IMG/VR virus record: IMGVR_UViG_3300016486_000075
Location: 1 to 26,373 of that record
DNA: 26,373 nucleotides
Origin: a virus
Direction: 5' to 3' (one strand)
The notes under the pieces are model-generated. The model saw only the letters and a program-made list of their open reading frames with translations. It did not search any database and had not been told where the DNA came from. The stretch's first letter is position 1, and every line of letters starts with the position of its first letter. The translations under genes and the position numbers were made by a program. This document shows, one piece after another, positions 1 to 7,670 of this stretch.

Positions 1-51
1 AGCCGTGAATTTTTGCAAAAAACCTCAAAAAATGACTACAAAATGAAAAAC

Positions 52-162
52 AGGCTTAAGAGCCACTGTTTATGCGACTTTTCGCGTAGTCATTTTTAAA
101 TCTAAAATGACAACAAAATGACCTACATTTTGAGACCCGCGTAAACAGGGGCTCTTAAGCCT
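52..162. repeat. 25-bp imperfect inverted repeat
   Basis: Positions 52-76 and 138-162 are reverse complements at 23 of 25 positions, with the core AGGCTTAAGAGCC facing GGCTCTTAAGCCT. The 61-bp centre contains three AAATGAC-type boxes. Such a structure could form a cruciform, or present two identical protein sites head to head. The function is unknown. Confidence 0.75.
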
Positions 163-190
163 ACTTCAATTAAGCAAAATGACAACATAA

Positions 191-218
191 ATGACTACAC
201 AATAGAATTTCATATAAT
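191..218 (+). promoter_or_regulatory. Candidate sigma-70-type promoter
   Basis: A perfect TATAAT at 213-218 lies 16 bases after ATGACT (191-196, four of six matches to TTGACA). Transcription would start near 225, so the palindrome array from 244 onward would be in the transcribed leader. The -35 element coincides with one of the AAATGAC boxes. It could drive the plus-strand packaging and structural operon. A/T-rich sequence makes chance matches common. Confidence 0.4.
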
Positions 219-243
219 GTTATTAGCTAAAAGCCATACGGCA

Positions 244-424
244 AATACTCACTAAGTCTTAGGAATACTCACTAAGTCTTAGGAACATAAATACTAAGAC
301 TTAGTGAGTATTGGCACTAAGACTTAGTGAGTACTGTACATTCATACAGCACTAAGACTTAGTGAGTACTGGCACTAAGACTTAGTGAGTACTGTATGTT
401 TATACAGCACTAAGTTTTGCTTAG
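244..424. repeat. Array of palindromic CTAAG-CTTAG elements
   Basis: Two tandem 20-bp units, AATACTCACTAAGTCTTAGG, occupy 244-263 and 264-283. Four copies in the opposite orientation begin at 294, 315, 350 and 373. The copies starting at 315, 350 and 373 contain CACTAAGACTTAGTG, a perfect palindrome with 7-bp arms around one base. A degenerate CTAAG-TTTTG-CTTAG follows at 410-424. Positions 315-372 and 373 onward form a 58-bp near-duplication, and each half carries a small hairpin (CTGTA/TACAG at 334-349, CTGTAT/ATACAG at 392-407). The dyad symmetry suggests sites for a dimeric DNA-binding protein, or transcribed hairpins. Confidence 0.85.
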
Positions 425-462
425 AGCTATGCTGCTTGGAATTGTGCAGCGCAATATTTATA

Positions 463-491
463 CCCCCCCCCAGGGCCTGGGTGGTGGTGGG
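463..491. repeat. C9 tract, 13-bp palindrome and G-rich run
   Basis: Nine consecutive C (463-471) run into the palindrome CCCAGGGCCTGGG (469-481), followed by a G-rich run with GG/GGG groups up to 491. The plus strand could fold the C tract against the G-rich side, or form a two-layer G-quadruplex. No T run follows directly, so it is not a typical terminator. Confidence 0.6.
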
Positions 492-517
492 TGTGTGCCA
501 GCACCGTTCGCAAACAA

Positions 518-587
518 TTTTTATTTTTTTATAAAACGGCTAACAGCAAAAACTTTTTATTTTTTTTATAAAACGGCTAACAGCAAA
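518..587. repeat. 33-bp A/T-rich tandem duplication
   Basis: Positions 518-550 and 554-587 are near-identical. Each has a T5-A-T7/8 run, then ATAAAACGGCTAACAGCAAA, differing by one T in the second run. The element is just upstream of the terminase small subunit gene. The long T runs would bend or melt easily. The function is unknown. Confidence 0.8.
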
Positions 588-652
588 CAAGCTACCAACT
601 AAAAATAAAATGACAACATGACAACATAACCTACACAAGGTAGAATTAGCGC

Positions 653-1108
653 ATGATGCAATCATTCTTATTTGAGCCACGAAAAGTCCAAGCGACTGAG
701 GCGCGCTTAAAAGCTATATTTGAAGCAGCGCGATTAGGTTTGCGTGGGGACACGTTAGCGTTAGCTGCGGGCATGATGCCGTCTGAGTACAGGCAATTGT
801 GCCAAATGGATCCTGTAGCTGAGATGGCAGAAGCGCAAGGACGCGCATACAGCGAGATGCAAGCGGCAACGATTGTAGATAAAGCCATTGCCGAAGGTGA
901 CGCTAAGATGGCGCTTGATAAATTAAAACACCGCCACGACTGGCAAGCCGCGCAACGCGTGCAGATTGACGTCACTCAACAGATCAGTATTGTTGACGCA
1001 ATGGCGTTGGCAGACAAATGCGTTGCGCAGGGGTTGGAGTACAACGACCCCGTGCAAGACGCCCCCTTTAAAATGATAGCTAAAGAAGACACACGTGCAA
1101 GAGATTAG
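653..1108 (+). CDS. terS: Terminase small subunit (putative)
   Basis: The 151-residue protein probably recognises phage DNA and loads the large terminase for headful packaging. Support is mainly positional: it directly precedes and overlaps an unmistakable large subunit by 14 bp. The length is usual for the family. The N-terminal half (about residues 12-60) looks helical and compatible with a helix-turn-helix, and a basic DKLKHRHDW segment lies near residues 88-96, followed by a VTQQISI strand. ATG 653 is chosen, with a weak AAGG 12 bases upstream; ATG 656 is equally possible. Sequence similarity is not strong enough to be sure of the family from reading alone. Confidence 0.65.
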   Translation: MMQSFLFEPRKVQATEARLKAIFEAARLGLRGDTLALAAGMMPSEYRQLCQMDPVAEMAEAQGRAYSEMQAATIVDKAIAEGDAKMALDKLKHRHDWQAAQRVQIDVTQQISIVDAMALADKCVAQGLEYNDPVQDAPFKMIAKEDTRARD

Positions 1109-2627
1109 ATACTCAGCCCAAGAAGAAATGGCGCTAATGAGTAGGCTATGGTCGCCTGCTATAAAAAACGACCCGTTAGCGTTTGTGCTGTTCACGTTTC
1201 CGTGGGGGCAAAAGGGCACACCGCTTGAGCACTTTACAGGCCCACGCAAATGGCAACGAGAAGTGCTACGCGATATAGCCCAACATATTAAAGAGAACAA
1301 CGGCAAGATTGACTTTAACACCTTGCGCTTGGCGGTAGCCAGTGGGCGGGGTATTGGCAAGTCGGCATTGGTAAGCTGGATAGTGCTGTGGTTTATGTCT
1401 ACTCGCGTTGGTGGCACGGGTATCGTGTCGGCTAACTCAGAAAGTCAGTTGCGAAGTGTGACGTGGGCTGAAATTACTAAATGGCTGTCGATGTCTATAA
1501 ACAGCTATTGGTGGGAGATTAGCGCAACAAGAGTGGCCCCCGCTAAATGGTTGGCTGAATTAGTTGAGCGCGACTTAAAGAAAGGCACGCGCTACTGGTC
1601 GCTAGAAGGCAGATTGTGGTCAGCAGAGAACCCCGATGCGTTTGCAGGTGTGCATAACTATGATGGCGTGATGTTGGTCTTTGACGAAGCATCAGGTATA
1701 GATGACTCTATCTGGGGTGTATCAAGCGGGTTCTTTACGGAGAACACACCGAATCGTTTTTGGTTGGCGTTCTCTAACCCCAGGCGTAACAGCGGGTACT
1801 TTTACGAATGCTTTAACGCCAAGCGTGACTTTTGGGTGACTAAGCAGATTGACGCAAGAACGGTTGAGGGTACGGATAAGAACGTGTATGAGCAGATTAT
1901 TGCTGAGTATGGGGCTGATTCGTACCAAGCGCACGTAGAGGTCTTTGGCTCATTCCCAAGCGAAGGCGATGATCAGTTCATACCTAGCCTAGTGGTGGAT
2001 GAAGCGATGGAGCGCCCCCTGTATAAAGATTTATCAGCCCCGATTGTGATTGGTGTTGACCCTGCACGGTTTGGTGCAGACGCAACCGTTATTGCGGTTA
2101 GGCGTGGCCGCGACATTATTGACATCCGTAAGTTCAGGGGTGACGATACGATGACAGTGGTTGGCCACGTCATTGAAGCCATAGAAGAATACAAGCCTGC
2201 GTTGGTTGTGATTGACGAAGGTGGGGTAGGCGGTGGGATCGTAGACAGGCTCAAAGAGCAACGCTATAAGATTCGCGGGGTTAACTTTGGCAGTAAGAGT
2301 AAGACACCACTCATGTACGGCAACTTGCGAGCCGAGATGTGGGGCAAGATGAAGGACTGGCTAAAGACGGCAAGCATACCGCAAGAGCGGGTGCTCAAGA
2401 CAGATTTAATTAGCCCTATGATGAAACCTGATTCTAAGGGTACAATCTTTTTAGAGTCAAAAAAAGACATGAAAGCGCGTGGCTTAGCCTCGCCTGATGC
2501 AGCCGATGCGATATGCGTGACATTTGCTTTTCCTGTGGCGCATCGTGAGTATAATGAAGCAGCACACAGAACACGACCTAACTTTCAAAACAGCAACAGC
2601 GTTGCAACTGGATGGATGGCATTTTAA
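1095..2627 (+). CDS. terL: Terminase large subunit
   Basis: This ATPase-nuclease motor (510 residues) pumps DNA into the prohead and cuts the concatemer. The N-terminal ATPase has Walker A SGRGIGKS at 83-90, Walker B MLVFDEAS at 193-200 and an AFSNP coupling-type motif at 225-229. The C-terminal RNase H-like nuclease shows VIGVDPARFGADA with D322, VVIDEGG near 374, and SPDAADA with D468/D471, which fits the metal-binding acid triad. The start is GTG 1095, preceded by AAGAAG and overlapping terS. ATG 1128, twelve codons on, is an alternative. A 50-residue gene follows immediately after the stop. Confidence 0.95.
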   Translation: MQEIRYSAQEEMALMSRLWSPAIKNDPLAFVLFTFPWGQKGTPLEHFTGPRKWQREVLRDIAQHIKENNGKIDFNTLRLAVASGRGIGKSALVSWIVLWFMSTRVGGTGIVSANSESQLRSVTWAEITKWLSMSINSYWWEISATRVAPAKWLAELVERDLKKGTRYWSLEGRLWSAENPDAFAGVHNYDGVMLVFDEASGIDDSIWGVSSGFFTENTPNRFWLAFSNPRRNSGYFYECFNAKRDFWVTKQIDARTVEGTDKNVYEQIIAEYGADSYQAHVEVFGSFPSEGDDQFIPSLVVDEAMERPLYKDLSAPIVIGVDPARFGADATVIAVRRGRDIIDIRKFRGDDTMTVVGHVIEAIEEYKPALVVIDEGGVGGGIVDRLKEQRYKIRGVNFGSKSKTPLMYGNLRAEMWGKMKDWLKTASIPQERVLKTDLISPMMKPDSKGTIFLESKKDMKARGLASPDAADAICVTFAFPVAHREYNEAAHRTRPNFQNSNSVATGWMAF

Positions 2628-2780
2628 ATGACTAAGAAACCTGGGCTTTACGCAAATATTAACGCCAAGCAAGAGCGCATCAAAGCAGGAAGCGGCGAAA
2701 AAATGAACAAAGTGGGCAGTAAGAACGCGCCCACAGCTAAAGACTTTAAAGATTCGGCTAAAACGGCTAAGAAAAAATGA
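2628..2780 (+). CDS. Small basic phage protein (50 aa)
   Basis: A 50-residue lysine-rich protein starts at the base after the terL stop and ends in an ATGA overlap with the GroES-like gene. It begins MTKKPGLYANINAKQERIK and ends in KTAKKK. It has the PGLYANI...K..RI..GS(G)EKM..PGSK pattern I recall from small proteins near packaging genes of other podo- and siphophages. No function is known to me. The strong basic charge suggests nucleic-acid or capsid contact (inference). The tight coupling on both sides argues that it is a real gene. Confidence 0.7.
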   Translation: MTKKPGLYANINAKQERIKAGSGEKMNKVGSKNAPTAKDFKDSAKTAKKK

Positions 2781-3040
2781 TTCGACCCTTGCATAACCAC
2801 GTCTTAGTCAAAGAAAACGCGCCAATCCCCCACCCGTTCTTGGTGTTGCCTTTAGAAGACACTTTAACGGGTACGGTTGTGGCTACTGGGCCAGGTAAAA
2901 GGCTACCAAACGGTAAATTACGGCCTATATTGGTGTCAGTAGGTGACAAAGTCAGGTTTAGCGGTACAATCGACGCAATGATTGATGGTTTTGCATTAAT
3001 GCAAGATAAAGACATTATTGGACTAGTCGATGAGCAATGA
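2777..3040 (+). CDS. GroES-like co-chaperonin
   Basis: The 87-residue protein resembles Cpn10/GroES, the lid of the GroEL folding chamber. It opens with IRPLHNHVLVK, matching the GroES start IRPLHDRVIVK. It has GTVVATGPGKRLPNGK and VSVGDKVRF strands in the expected order, and ends in the ALMQDKDIIGLVDE pattern like the GroES C-terminus. The mobile-loop region (about residues 13-30) is altered but retains hydrophobic FLVLP where GroES has the GroEL-binding IVL. It is coupled by ATGA to the 50-residue gene and overlaps the portal by 11 bp. It probably helps host GroEL fold a capsid or portal protein, as T4 gp31 does; the client is inferred. Confidence 0.88.
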   Translation: MIRPLHNHVLVKENAPIPHPFLVLPLEDTLTGTVVATGPGKRLPNGKLRPILVSVGDKVRFSGTIDAMIDGFALMQDKDIIGLVDEQ

Positions 3041-5177
3041 GAGCGACAATAAAGACCTTCTAGCCACAATGCGTAGCCGACTCACGTTGGCTATTTCTGC
3101 TTATGGCAGTTCACGTAACGATGAGCTAGATGATTTGCGCTTTATGGCGGGTAGCCCAGATAATCAATGGCAATGGCCTTCTGATGTATTATCCACACGT
3201 GGCTCGGTGCAAGGGCAGACTATTGGCGCACGGCCTTGTTTAACCATTAACAAGTTGCCACAACACGTCAACCAAATTACAAACGACCAACGTCAGAATC
3301 GCCCGTCAGGTAAGGTAATTCCTGCCAATGATGAAGCCGATGTTGAGATGGCGGACATATTTGACGGCATAGTGCGTCACATTGAGTATATGTCAGACGC
3401 TGATGTGGCGTATGACACAGCGTGTCAGAATCAAGTTACTTATGGCGAAGGGTACATCCGCATATTGACTGAGTACTGTGACGAAAATTCGTTTGACCAA
3501 GATTTAAGGATTGGGCGCATACGCAATAGCTTTAGCGTTTACATGGATCCTATGATACAAGACCCTTGCGGGGCGGATGCGCAATGGTGTTTTATTACAG
3601 AAGACCTATCTAGGGCAGAGTACGAACGGGCTTACCCCGATGCCATGCCTGTGTCGTCTATTCAGCAACAAGGCGTGGGCGATCAAGCGGTTAGCCAATG
3701 GTTAGCCGATAACACGGTTAGAATTGCCGAATACTTTTACCATAAGTACGAAAAAGCAGTTTTAAACCTTTATGCTGGTGAAATCACCGCATTTAAAGGC
3801 TCAAAAGAAGATAAGCAACTGGCTCAGATGGGCTACACGCCTATTCGCAAGCGTGACGTAGATCGTAAGAAAGTCATGTGGATTAAAACCAATGGCTATG
3901 AAATACTTCAAGAACAAGAGTGGGCAGGCAAGTGGATTCCTGTTGTCCGCGTTATCGGTAATGAGTTTGAAGTAGACGGACAGATTTACGTATCAGGTAT
4001 TGTGCGTAACGCTAAAGATGCACAGCGTATGTACAACTACTGGGTCAGTCAAGAAGCTGAGATGCTGGCGTTAGCGCCTAAAGCACCATTTATTGGCTAC
4101 GGTGGGCAGTTTGAAGGGTACGAGCATCAATGGAAAACAGCTAACACGACCAATTGGCCGTATTTAGAAGTTAACCCCGATGTGACCGATGGTGCAGGTG
4201 GCGTATTGCCCTTACCACAACGTGCCCCGCCCCCATTGCCGCAAACGGGCTTAATTCAAGCCAAGATGGGCGCTAGTGACGATATTAAATCGACTACAGG
4301 GCAATATGACTCAAGCCTTGGGCAAACGTCTAATGAGCGTTCTGGTCGGGCTATTTTGGCTCGCGAACGTCAAGGTGATGTAGGCACGTACCATTACGTT
4401 GACAACTTGGCTCGCGCTATCCGTTACGTGACCCGTCAATTGGTTGACATTATCCCCAAGATTTACGACACCCGCCGTATTGCTCGCATCATTGGCGTGG
4501 ATGGTGAAACTGACATGGCTAAGATTGACCCCATGCAGGCAGAACCCGTCAAAAAGATTGTTGATGAAAACGGCATAGTCATTGAGAAAATATACAACCC
4601 AAGCGTGGGTAAGTATGACGTGGTTGTGACTACTGGCCCAAGCTACATGACTAAGCGTCAAGAAGCTATGGAAGGCATGGCTCAGATTCTGCAAGGCAAC
4701 CCGAACCTTTGGGCAGTGGCTGGCGACTTGTTTGTTAAAAACATGGATTGGCCAGGTGCTGAAGAAATGGCAGAACGTTTACGCAAAACCATTGACCCTA
4801 AAGTATTGGCTGACCAAGACGAAGACCCAGCATTGCAAGCTGCTCAACAACAGATGCAAGCGATGGGGCAAGAAATGGATCAGATGCACCAGATGTTGCA
4901 AAATGTTAGCCAATCAATGGAAGCTCAAAAGCTCAAGATTGACGAATACAATGCGGAAACTAAGCGTATCTCTGCTGTGGCTTCAGGCATGAACCCCGAG
5001 CAAGTGCAAGAGGTTGTCATGCAAACGTTACGCGATGTGATGACCGCAGGTGATATGGTATCCGCACAACAAGCCCCTGAAATGCCTATAATGCCCGGGC
5101 AAATGCAAGAAATGCAACAAATGCAAGAAATGCAACCGATGCCTGAGCAAATGCCACAACAAGGACAAATGTTATGA
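3030..5177 (+). CDS. Portal protein, P22 gp1-like
   Basis: The 715-residue protein forms the dodecameric portal through which DNA enters and leaves the capsid. It resembles the P22-type portal in length and in the N-terminal pattern: a helical start, then ELDDLRFMAG, ARPCLTINKLPQHVNQI and DQRQNRPSGKVIPAN, then DTACQNQVTYGEGYIRI around residue 130. A long helical, Gln-rich stretch (about 600-650) leads to a Met/Gln/Pro-rich tail (about 680-715) of repeated MQEMQ units. In P22 the corresponding C-terminal barrel reaches into the head. It starts inside the GroES-like gene and its stop overlaps the next ATG by 4 bp. Confidence 0.92.
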   Translation: MSNESDNKDLLATMRSRLTLAISAYGSSRNDELDDLRFMAGSPDNQWQWPSDVLSTRGSVQGQTIGARPCLTINKLPQHVNQITNDQRQNRPSGKVIPANDEADVEMADIFDGIVRHIEYMSDADVAYDTACQNQVTYGEGYIRILTEYCDENSFDQDLRIGRIRNSFSVYMDPMIQDPCGADAQWCFITEDLSRAEYERAYPDAMPVSSIQQQGVGDQAVSQWLADNTVRIAEYFYHKYEKAVLNLYAGEITAFKGSKEDKQLAQMGYTPIRKRDVDRKKVMWIKTNGYEILQEQEWAGKWIPVVRVIGNEFEVDGQIYVSGIVRNAKDAQRMYNYWVSQEAEMLALAPKAPFIGYGGQFEGYEHQWKTANTTNWPYLEVNPDVTDGAGGVLPLPQRAPPPLPQTGLIQAKMGASDDIKSTTGQYDSSLGQTSNERSGRAILARERQGDVGTYHYVDNLARAIRYVTRQLVDIIPKIYDTRRIARIIGVDGETDMAKIDPMQAEPVKKIVDENGIVIEKIYNPSVGKYDVVVTTGPSYMTKRQEAMEGMAQILQGNPNLWAVAGDLFVKNMDWPGAEEMAERLRKTIDPKVLADQDEDPALQAAQQQMQAMGQEMDQMHQMLQNVSQSMEAQKLKIDEYNAETKRISAVASGMNPEQVQEVVMQTLRDVMTAGDMVSAQQAPEMPIMPGQMQEMQQMQEMQPMPEQMPQQGQML

Positions 5178-5536
5178 AGTGTTCGGATTTCATAGGTACG
5201 TTGTTTTTGGCTCGCGATGTCACGCATAGCGTTCATTTGAACACCCGCAGTTATTCTAAACATAAAACATTACAAAAGTTTTATGAAAACATTATTGGTT
5301 TAGCTGATGCGTATGCTGAGGCTTATCAGGGCAGACATGGTTTAATAGGCCCTATTGCGCTTAATTCAGCTAAAAAAACAACTAATGTAGTTGAGTTTTT
5401 AGAAGACCAATTAACTGAAATAGAAGCCAATCGGTACAAATTTTGCGACAAAGAAGACTCAACATTACAGCAATTGGTGGATAATATCATTGAGCTGTAT
5501 TTAAAAACGTTGTACCGCCTTAAATTTCTGGCGTAA
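5174..5536 (+). CDS. DUF5856-like protein
   Basis: A 120-residue, mostly helical protein resembles the phage family I know as DUF5856, with an early IGTLFLARDVTHSVHLNTRS motif, then FYENIIGLADAYAEAYQGR and EFLEDQL. The H-x3-HLNT and E/D-rich helices recall ferritin-like four-helix proteins, but a complete di-metal site is not clear. It is coupled to the portal by ATGA and ends just before a strong ribosome binding site. The biochemical role is unknown. Its position suggests virion assembly or a small accessory task. Confidence 0.65.
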   Translation: MKCSDFIGTLFLARDVTHSVHLNTRSYSKHKTLQKFYENIIGLADAYAEAYQGRHGLIGPIALNSAKKTTNVVEFLEDQLTEIEANRYKFCDKEDSTLQQLVDNIIELYLKTLYRLKFLA

Positions 5537-5546
5537 GGAGAGTATT

Positions 5547-5849
5547 TTGGAACTTTTAAACCCTTTAGCTGATGCTAATTTTCCTGCACAAACCGTTGCT
5601 TTTACGGGTACGGCTGGTTCGACAACAGGCTGGAACGCAGGCCCGCAAGGCGTAGTAATTTGGGCAACTGAAGCCTGCTACGTTTTAGTAGGCGAAAACG
5701 CTACAGCTACAACTTCTAGCACTCCGATTCCCGCAAATACCCCGATTCCGTTTACAGTGCCTGGTGGTACAGGCGGTTTATGGCGGGTAAGCGCTATTCA
5801 AATATCGGCAGGCGGTACAGTTTACGCCAAACCTGTAAATATACGATGA
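5547..5849 (+). CDS. Beta-rich structural protein (unknown)
   Basis: The 100-residue protein is rich in Gly, Thr and Ala, with alternating hydrophobic strands and no membrane segment. It starts at TTG 5547, supported by AAGGAG six bases upstream. It ends in [11 protein letters not shown], and its stop overlaps the next ATG (ATGA, 5846-5849). Similar short beta proteins occur beside receptor-binding genes in podophages. A head decoration or fibre-base role is plausible, but I cannot name a family. Confidence 0.7.
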   Translation: MELLNPLADANFPAQTVAFTGTAGSTTGWNAGPQGVVIWATEACYVLVGENATATTSSTPIPANTPIPFTVPGGTGGLWRVSAIQISAGGTVYAKPVNIR

Positions 5850-7660
5850 CTTGGGGCGATGGCGCTCGCAATGGGCTTTCTATTGGCTTATCTAGCCTTA
5901 TGGCGTTAGCTAAATCAGCGTTAGCCGCGGCGTTAAATTTAAACTTTATCGCCAACGACACGCTAGATCCTCGTATTACGTTTACGCGCGCGTCCACAGC
6001 TACCTACACAGATGTTGATGGCGTTCTCCAAACATCGGCTGTTAACGCGCCACGATTTGATTATGACCCTGTTACCCACGCGCCCTTGGGCTTGCTGCGG
6101 GAAGAGCAGAGGACTAATCTCGTACTAAACAGCGCGGTGCTGGTGACTCAGAACGTAACGGTTACAGCCGTTGCTCATACACTTAGTTTTTATGGCGCGG
6201 GTACAGTAACGTTATCAGGCACAGCAACAGCCACAGTCGTTGGTTTAGGTGCTTACCCATCACGCAAGACTTTTACTTTTACACCAACCGCAGGTACTTT
6301 AACCTTAACCGTTACAGGTTCGGTCACACTTGCACAACTAGAAGTTGGTGCATACGCTTCCTCATATATTCCAACAGCGGCATCACAAGTCACCCGCGCT
6401 GCCGATTCGGCTACGATGACCGGCGTTAATTTTACGTCTTGGTACGGCGCGGGCGGCACGATGATTGTTGATGTTAACATGCCCGTGTCGGGTATTATTT
6501 TGACCGCCGGTACAACAGATATGAGATCACCAGTTAATGGTGAGCGTATTTACGGGCAACCTTTCTTTCCTGCAACAACAAATACGTTAACTTTGGGTGT
6601 AGGTACATTTAGCCAAATCATTTATTACGCCAGCTATATCAATTACTCGGGGTTAATTACGCCTGTGGGCGCGCCTTCGTTAGCTTCCTTTGTAATGACC
6701 GTATTTATCAGTGCAGACGGTGGTACATTCCAATGGCCTAATCGTACAGGTACTCGTGGCGCAGTTATTAATTGGGGTGATGGTACAAGTGAAACCTCTA
6801 CAGGTGACTTGACTGCTAAGACTTATGCACTTGCGGGTTATTACGATATCAGTGTAACGGGTACATATACAGCGCCATTATTTAATAATGGTGGTGATAG
6901 GCTTAAATGTGTTGATGTACGTCAATGGGGTCAAGTCACAGGTATGACTACTTGGAATGCATCGTTTAGGGGTTGTGATAATTTAGTTGGGACAGCTACT
7001 GACGCACCTGTTTTAATTGGCGCGGTAAATAATATGTTTGAAGGCTGTACAGTATTTAACGGTGCAATAGGTAACTGGAACACAAGTGAAGTTACTAATA
7101 TGTCCCTTATGTTCTATCAAGCAACAGCATTTAACCAAGACATTGGTTCTTGGAACACAAGTGAAGTTACTAATATGAATAGTATGTTCTACGATGCAAC
7201 AGCATTTAACCAAGACATCGGTTCGTGGGATACAAGTGAAGTTACTGATATGACTAGTGTGTTCAACCGTGCATCAGCATTTAACCAAGACATTGGAAGT
7301 TGGAACACAAGCGCAGTTACTAATATGTTTGGTATGTTCGCAAACGTATCAGCATTTAACAACGGTGGTAGTGCAACTATAAACAACTGGAACACAAGTG
7401 CGGTTACTAATATGGCTTCTGTGTTTCAAAGCAATACAGCATTTAATCAAGACATTGGTTCGTGGAACACAGGTGCAGTTACTAATATGTTGCAAATGTT
7501 CCGACTCGCATCAGCATTTAACCAAGACTTATCGGGCATGGTAACAAGTCTAACAGCACAGCCAACCGCGTTCTCAACGAGCGCAAACGCTACTTTCGCT
7601 GACAACGCCAATGGGCTGAAGCCATACCTGTCTGATGGCGTGACTCAAATCACCACGTAA
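5846..7660 (+). CDS. Tail fibre/adhesin with PKD-like and DUF285 repeats
   Basis: This is a 604-residue receptor-binding candidate. Residues about 45-110 carry the phage-fibre motif [17 protein letters not shown] ... RFDYDP ... [15 protein letters not shown], followed by a Thr/Ala-rich jelly-roll-like stretch to about 190. A PKD-like segment with NWGDGTSE lies near 305-345. Residues about 400-560 are BspA/DUF285-type leucine-rich repeats of 25 residues with the core [16 protein letters not shown]. ATG 5846 is chosen because it forms an ATGA overlap with the previous gene; an in-frame ATG at 5780 would add 22 residues read through that gene. It probably binds host-surface protein or sugar. Confidence 0.82.
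   Translation: MTWGDGARNGLSIGLSSLMALAKSALAAALNLNFIANDTLDPRITFTRASTATYTDVDGVLQTSAVNAPRFDYDPVTHAPLGLLREEQRTNLVLNSAVLVTQNVTVTAVAHTLSFYGAGTVTLSGTATATVVGLGAYPSRKTFTFTPTAGTLTLTVTGSVTLAQLEVGAYASSYIPTAASQVTRAADSATMTGVNFTSWYGAGGTMIVDVNMPVSGIILTAGTTDMRSPVNGERIYGQPFFPATTNTLTLGVGTFSQIIYYASYINYSGLITPVGAPSLASFVMTVFISADGGTFQWPNRTGTRGAVINWGDGTSETSTGDLTAKTYALAGYYDISVTGTYTAPLFNNGGDRLKCVDVRQWGQVTGMTTWNASFRGCDNLVGTATDAPVLIGAVNNMFEGCTVFNGAIGNWNTSEVTNMSLMFYQATAFNQDIGSWNTSEVTNMNSMFYDATAFNQDIGSWDTSEVTDMTSVFNRASAFNQDIGSWNTSAVTNMFGMFANVSAFNNGGSATINNWNTSAVTNMASVFQSNTAFNQDIGSWNTGAVTNMLQMFRLASAFNQDLSGMVTSLTAQPTAFSTSANATFADNANGLKPYLSDGVTQITT
7052..7530 (+). repeat. 75-bp tandem repeats encoding DUF285 units
   Basis: The anchor GCATTTAACCAAGACAT, or a close variant, recurs at 7052, 7127, 7202, 7277, 7352, 7439 and 7514. 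The period is exactly 75 bp (25 codons) except for one 87-bp step, a four-codon insertion in the fifth unit. The central copies are very similar at the DNA level, which suggests recent expansion by recombination. Confidence 0.9.
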
Positions 7661-7670
7661 GGAAAACAAA

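Larger units (their letters stand above)
30..626. repeat. AAATGAC(A/T)ACA boxes (eight copies)
   Basis: Copies of the 11-mer AAATGACAACA or AAATGACTACA, or close variants, occur at 30-40, 86-95 (minus orientation), 105-115, 116-127 (one extra base), 177-187, 189-199, 608-618 and 617-626. They are confined to the gene-free leader and flank the palindrome array on both sides. The TGAC core resembles a -35 hexamer. Repeated sites for a regulator, an initiator or terminase are all possible. This is direct sequence observation and the role is inferred. Confidence 0.6.
1..652. other. Gene-free structured leader upstream of terminase
   Basis: No convincing gene lies in these 652 bases. The stretch combines several repeat classes listed separately: a long inverted repeat, AAATGAC-type boxes, a palindrome array, a C tract and an A/T-rich duplication. 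It precedes the terminase small subunit gene. In many phages that is where the packaging recognition site and late control elements sit, so packaging, origin and late-promoter roles are all possible. The sequence does not choose between them. Confidence 0.7.

Noticed and set aside
244-424. CRISPR array
   Set aside because: The repeats are palindromic, occur in both orientations, and lack uniform unique spacers; no cas gene is nearby.
417-602. 61-codon plus-strand frame starting TTG in the leader
   Set aside because: It runs through the C9 tract, the G-rich run and both copies of the A/T duplication, so its protein is just translated repeats. No ribosome binding site is seen.
646-1417. Two minus-strand frames opposite terS and the start of terL
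   Set aside because: They are antisense to well-supported genes and encode sequences without recognisable domains or ribosome binding sites.
5780-5845. Upstream in-frame start for the DUF285 fibre
   Set aside because: The extra 22 residues are basic out-of-frame reading of the preceding gene; ATG 5846 forms the ATGA overlap usual in this operon.
7052-7530. Diversity-generating retroelement variable region
   Set aside because: No reverse transcriptase or template repeat is in the window, and differences between units are not concentrated at adenines.
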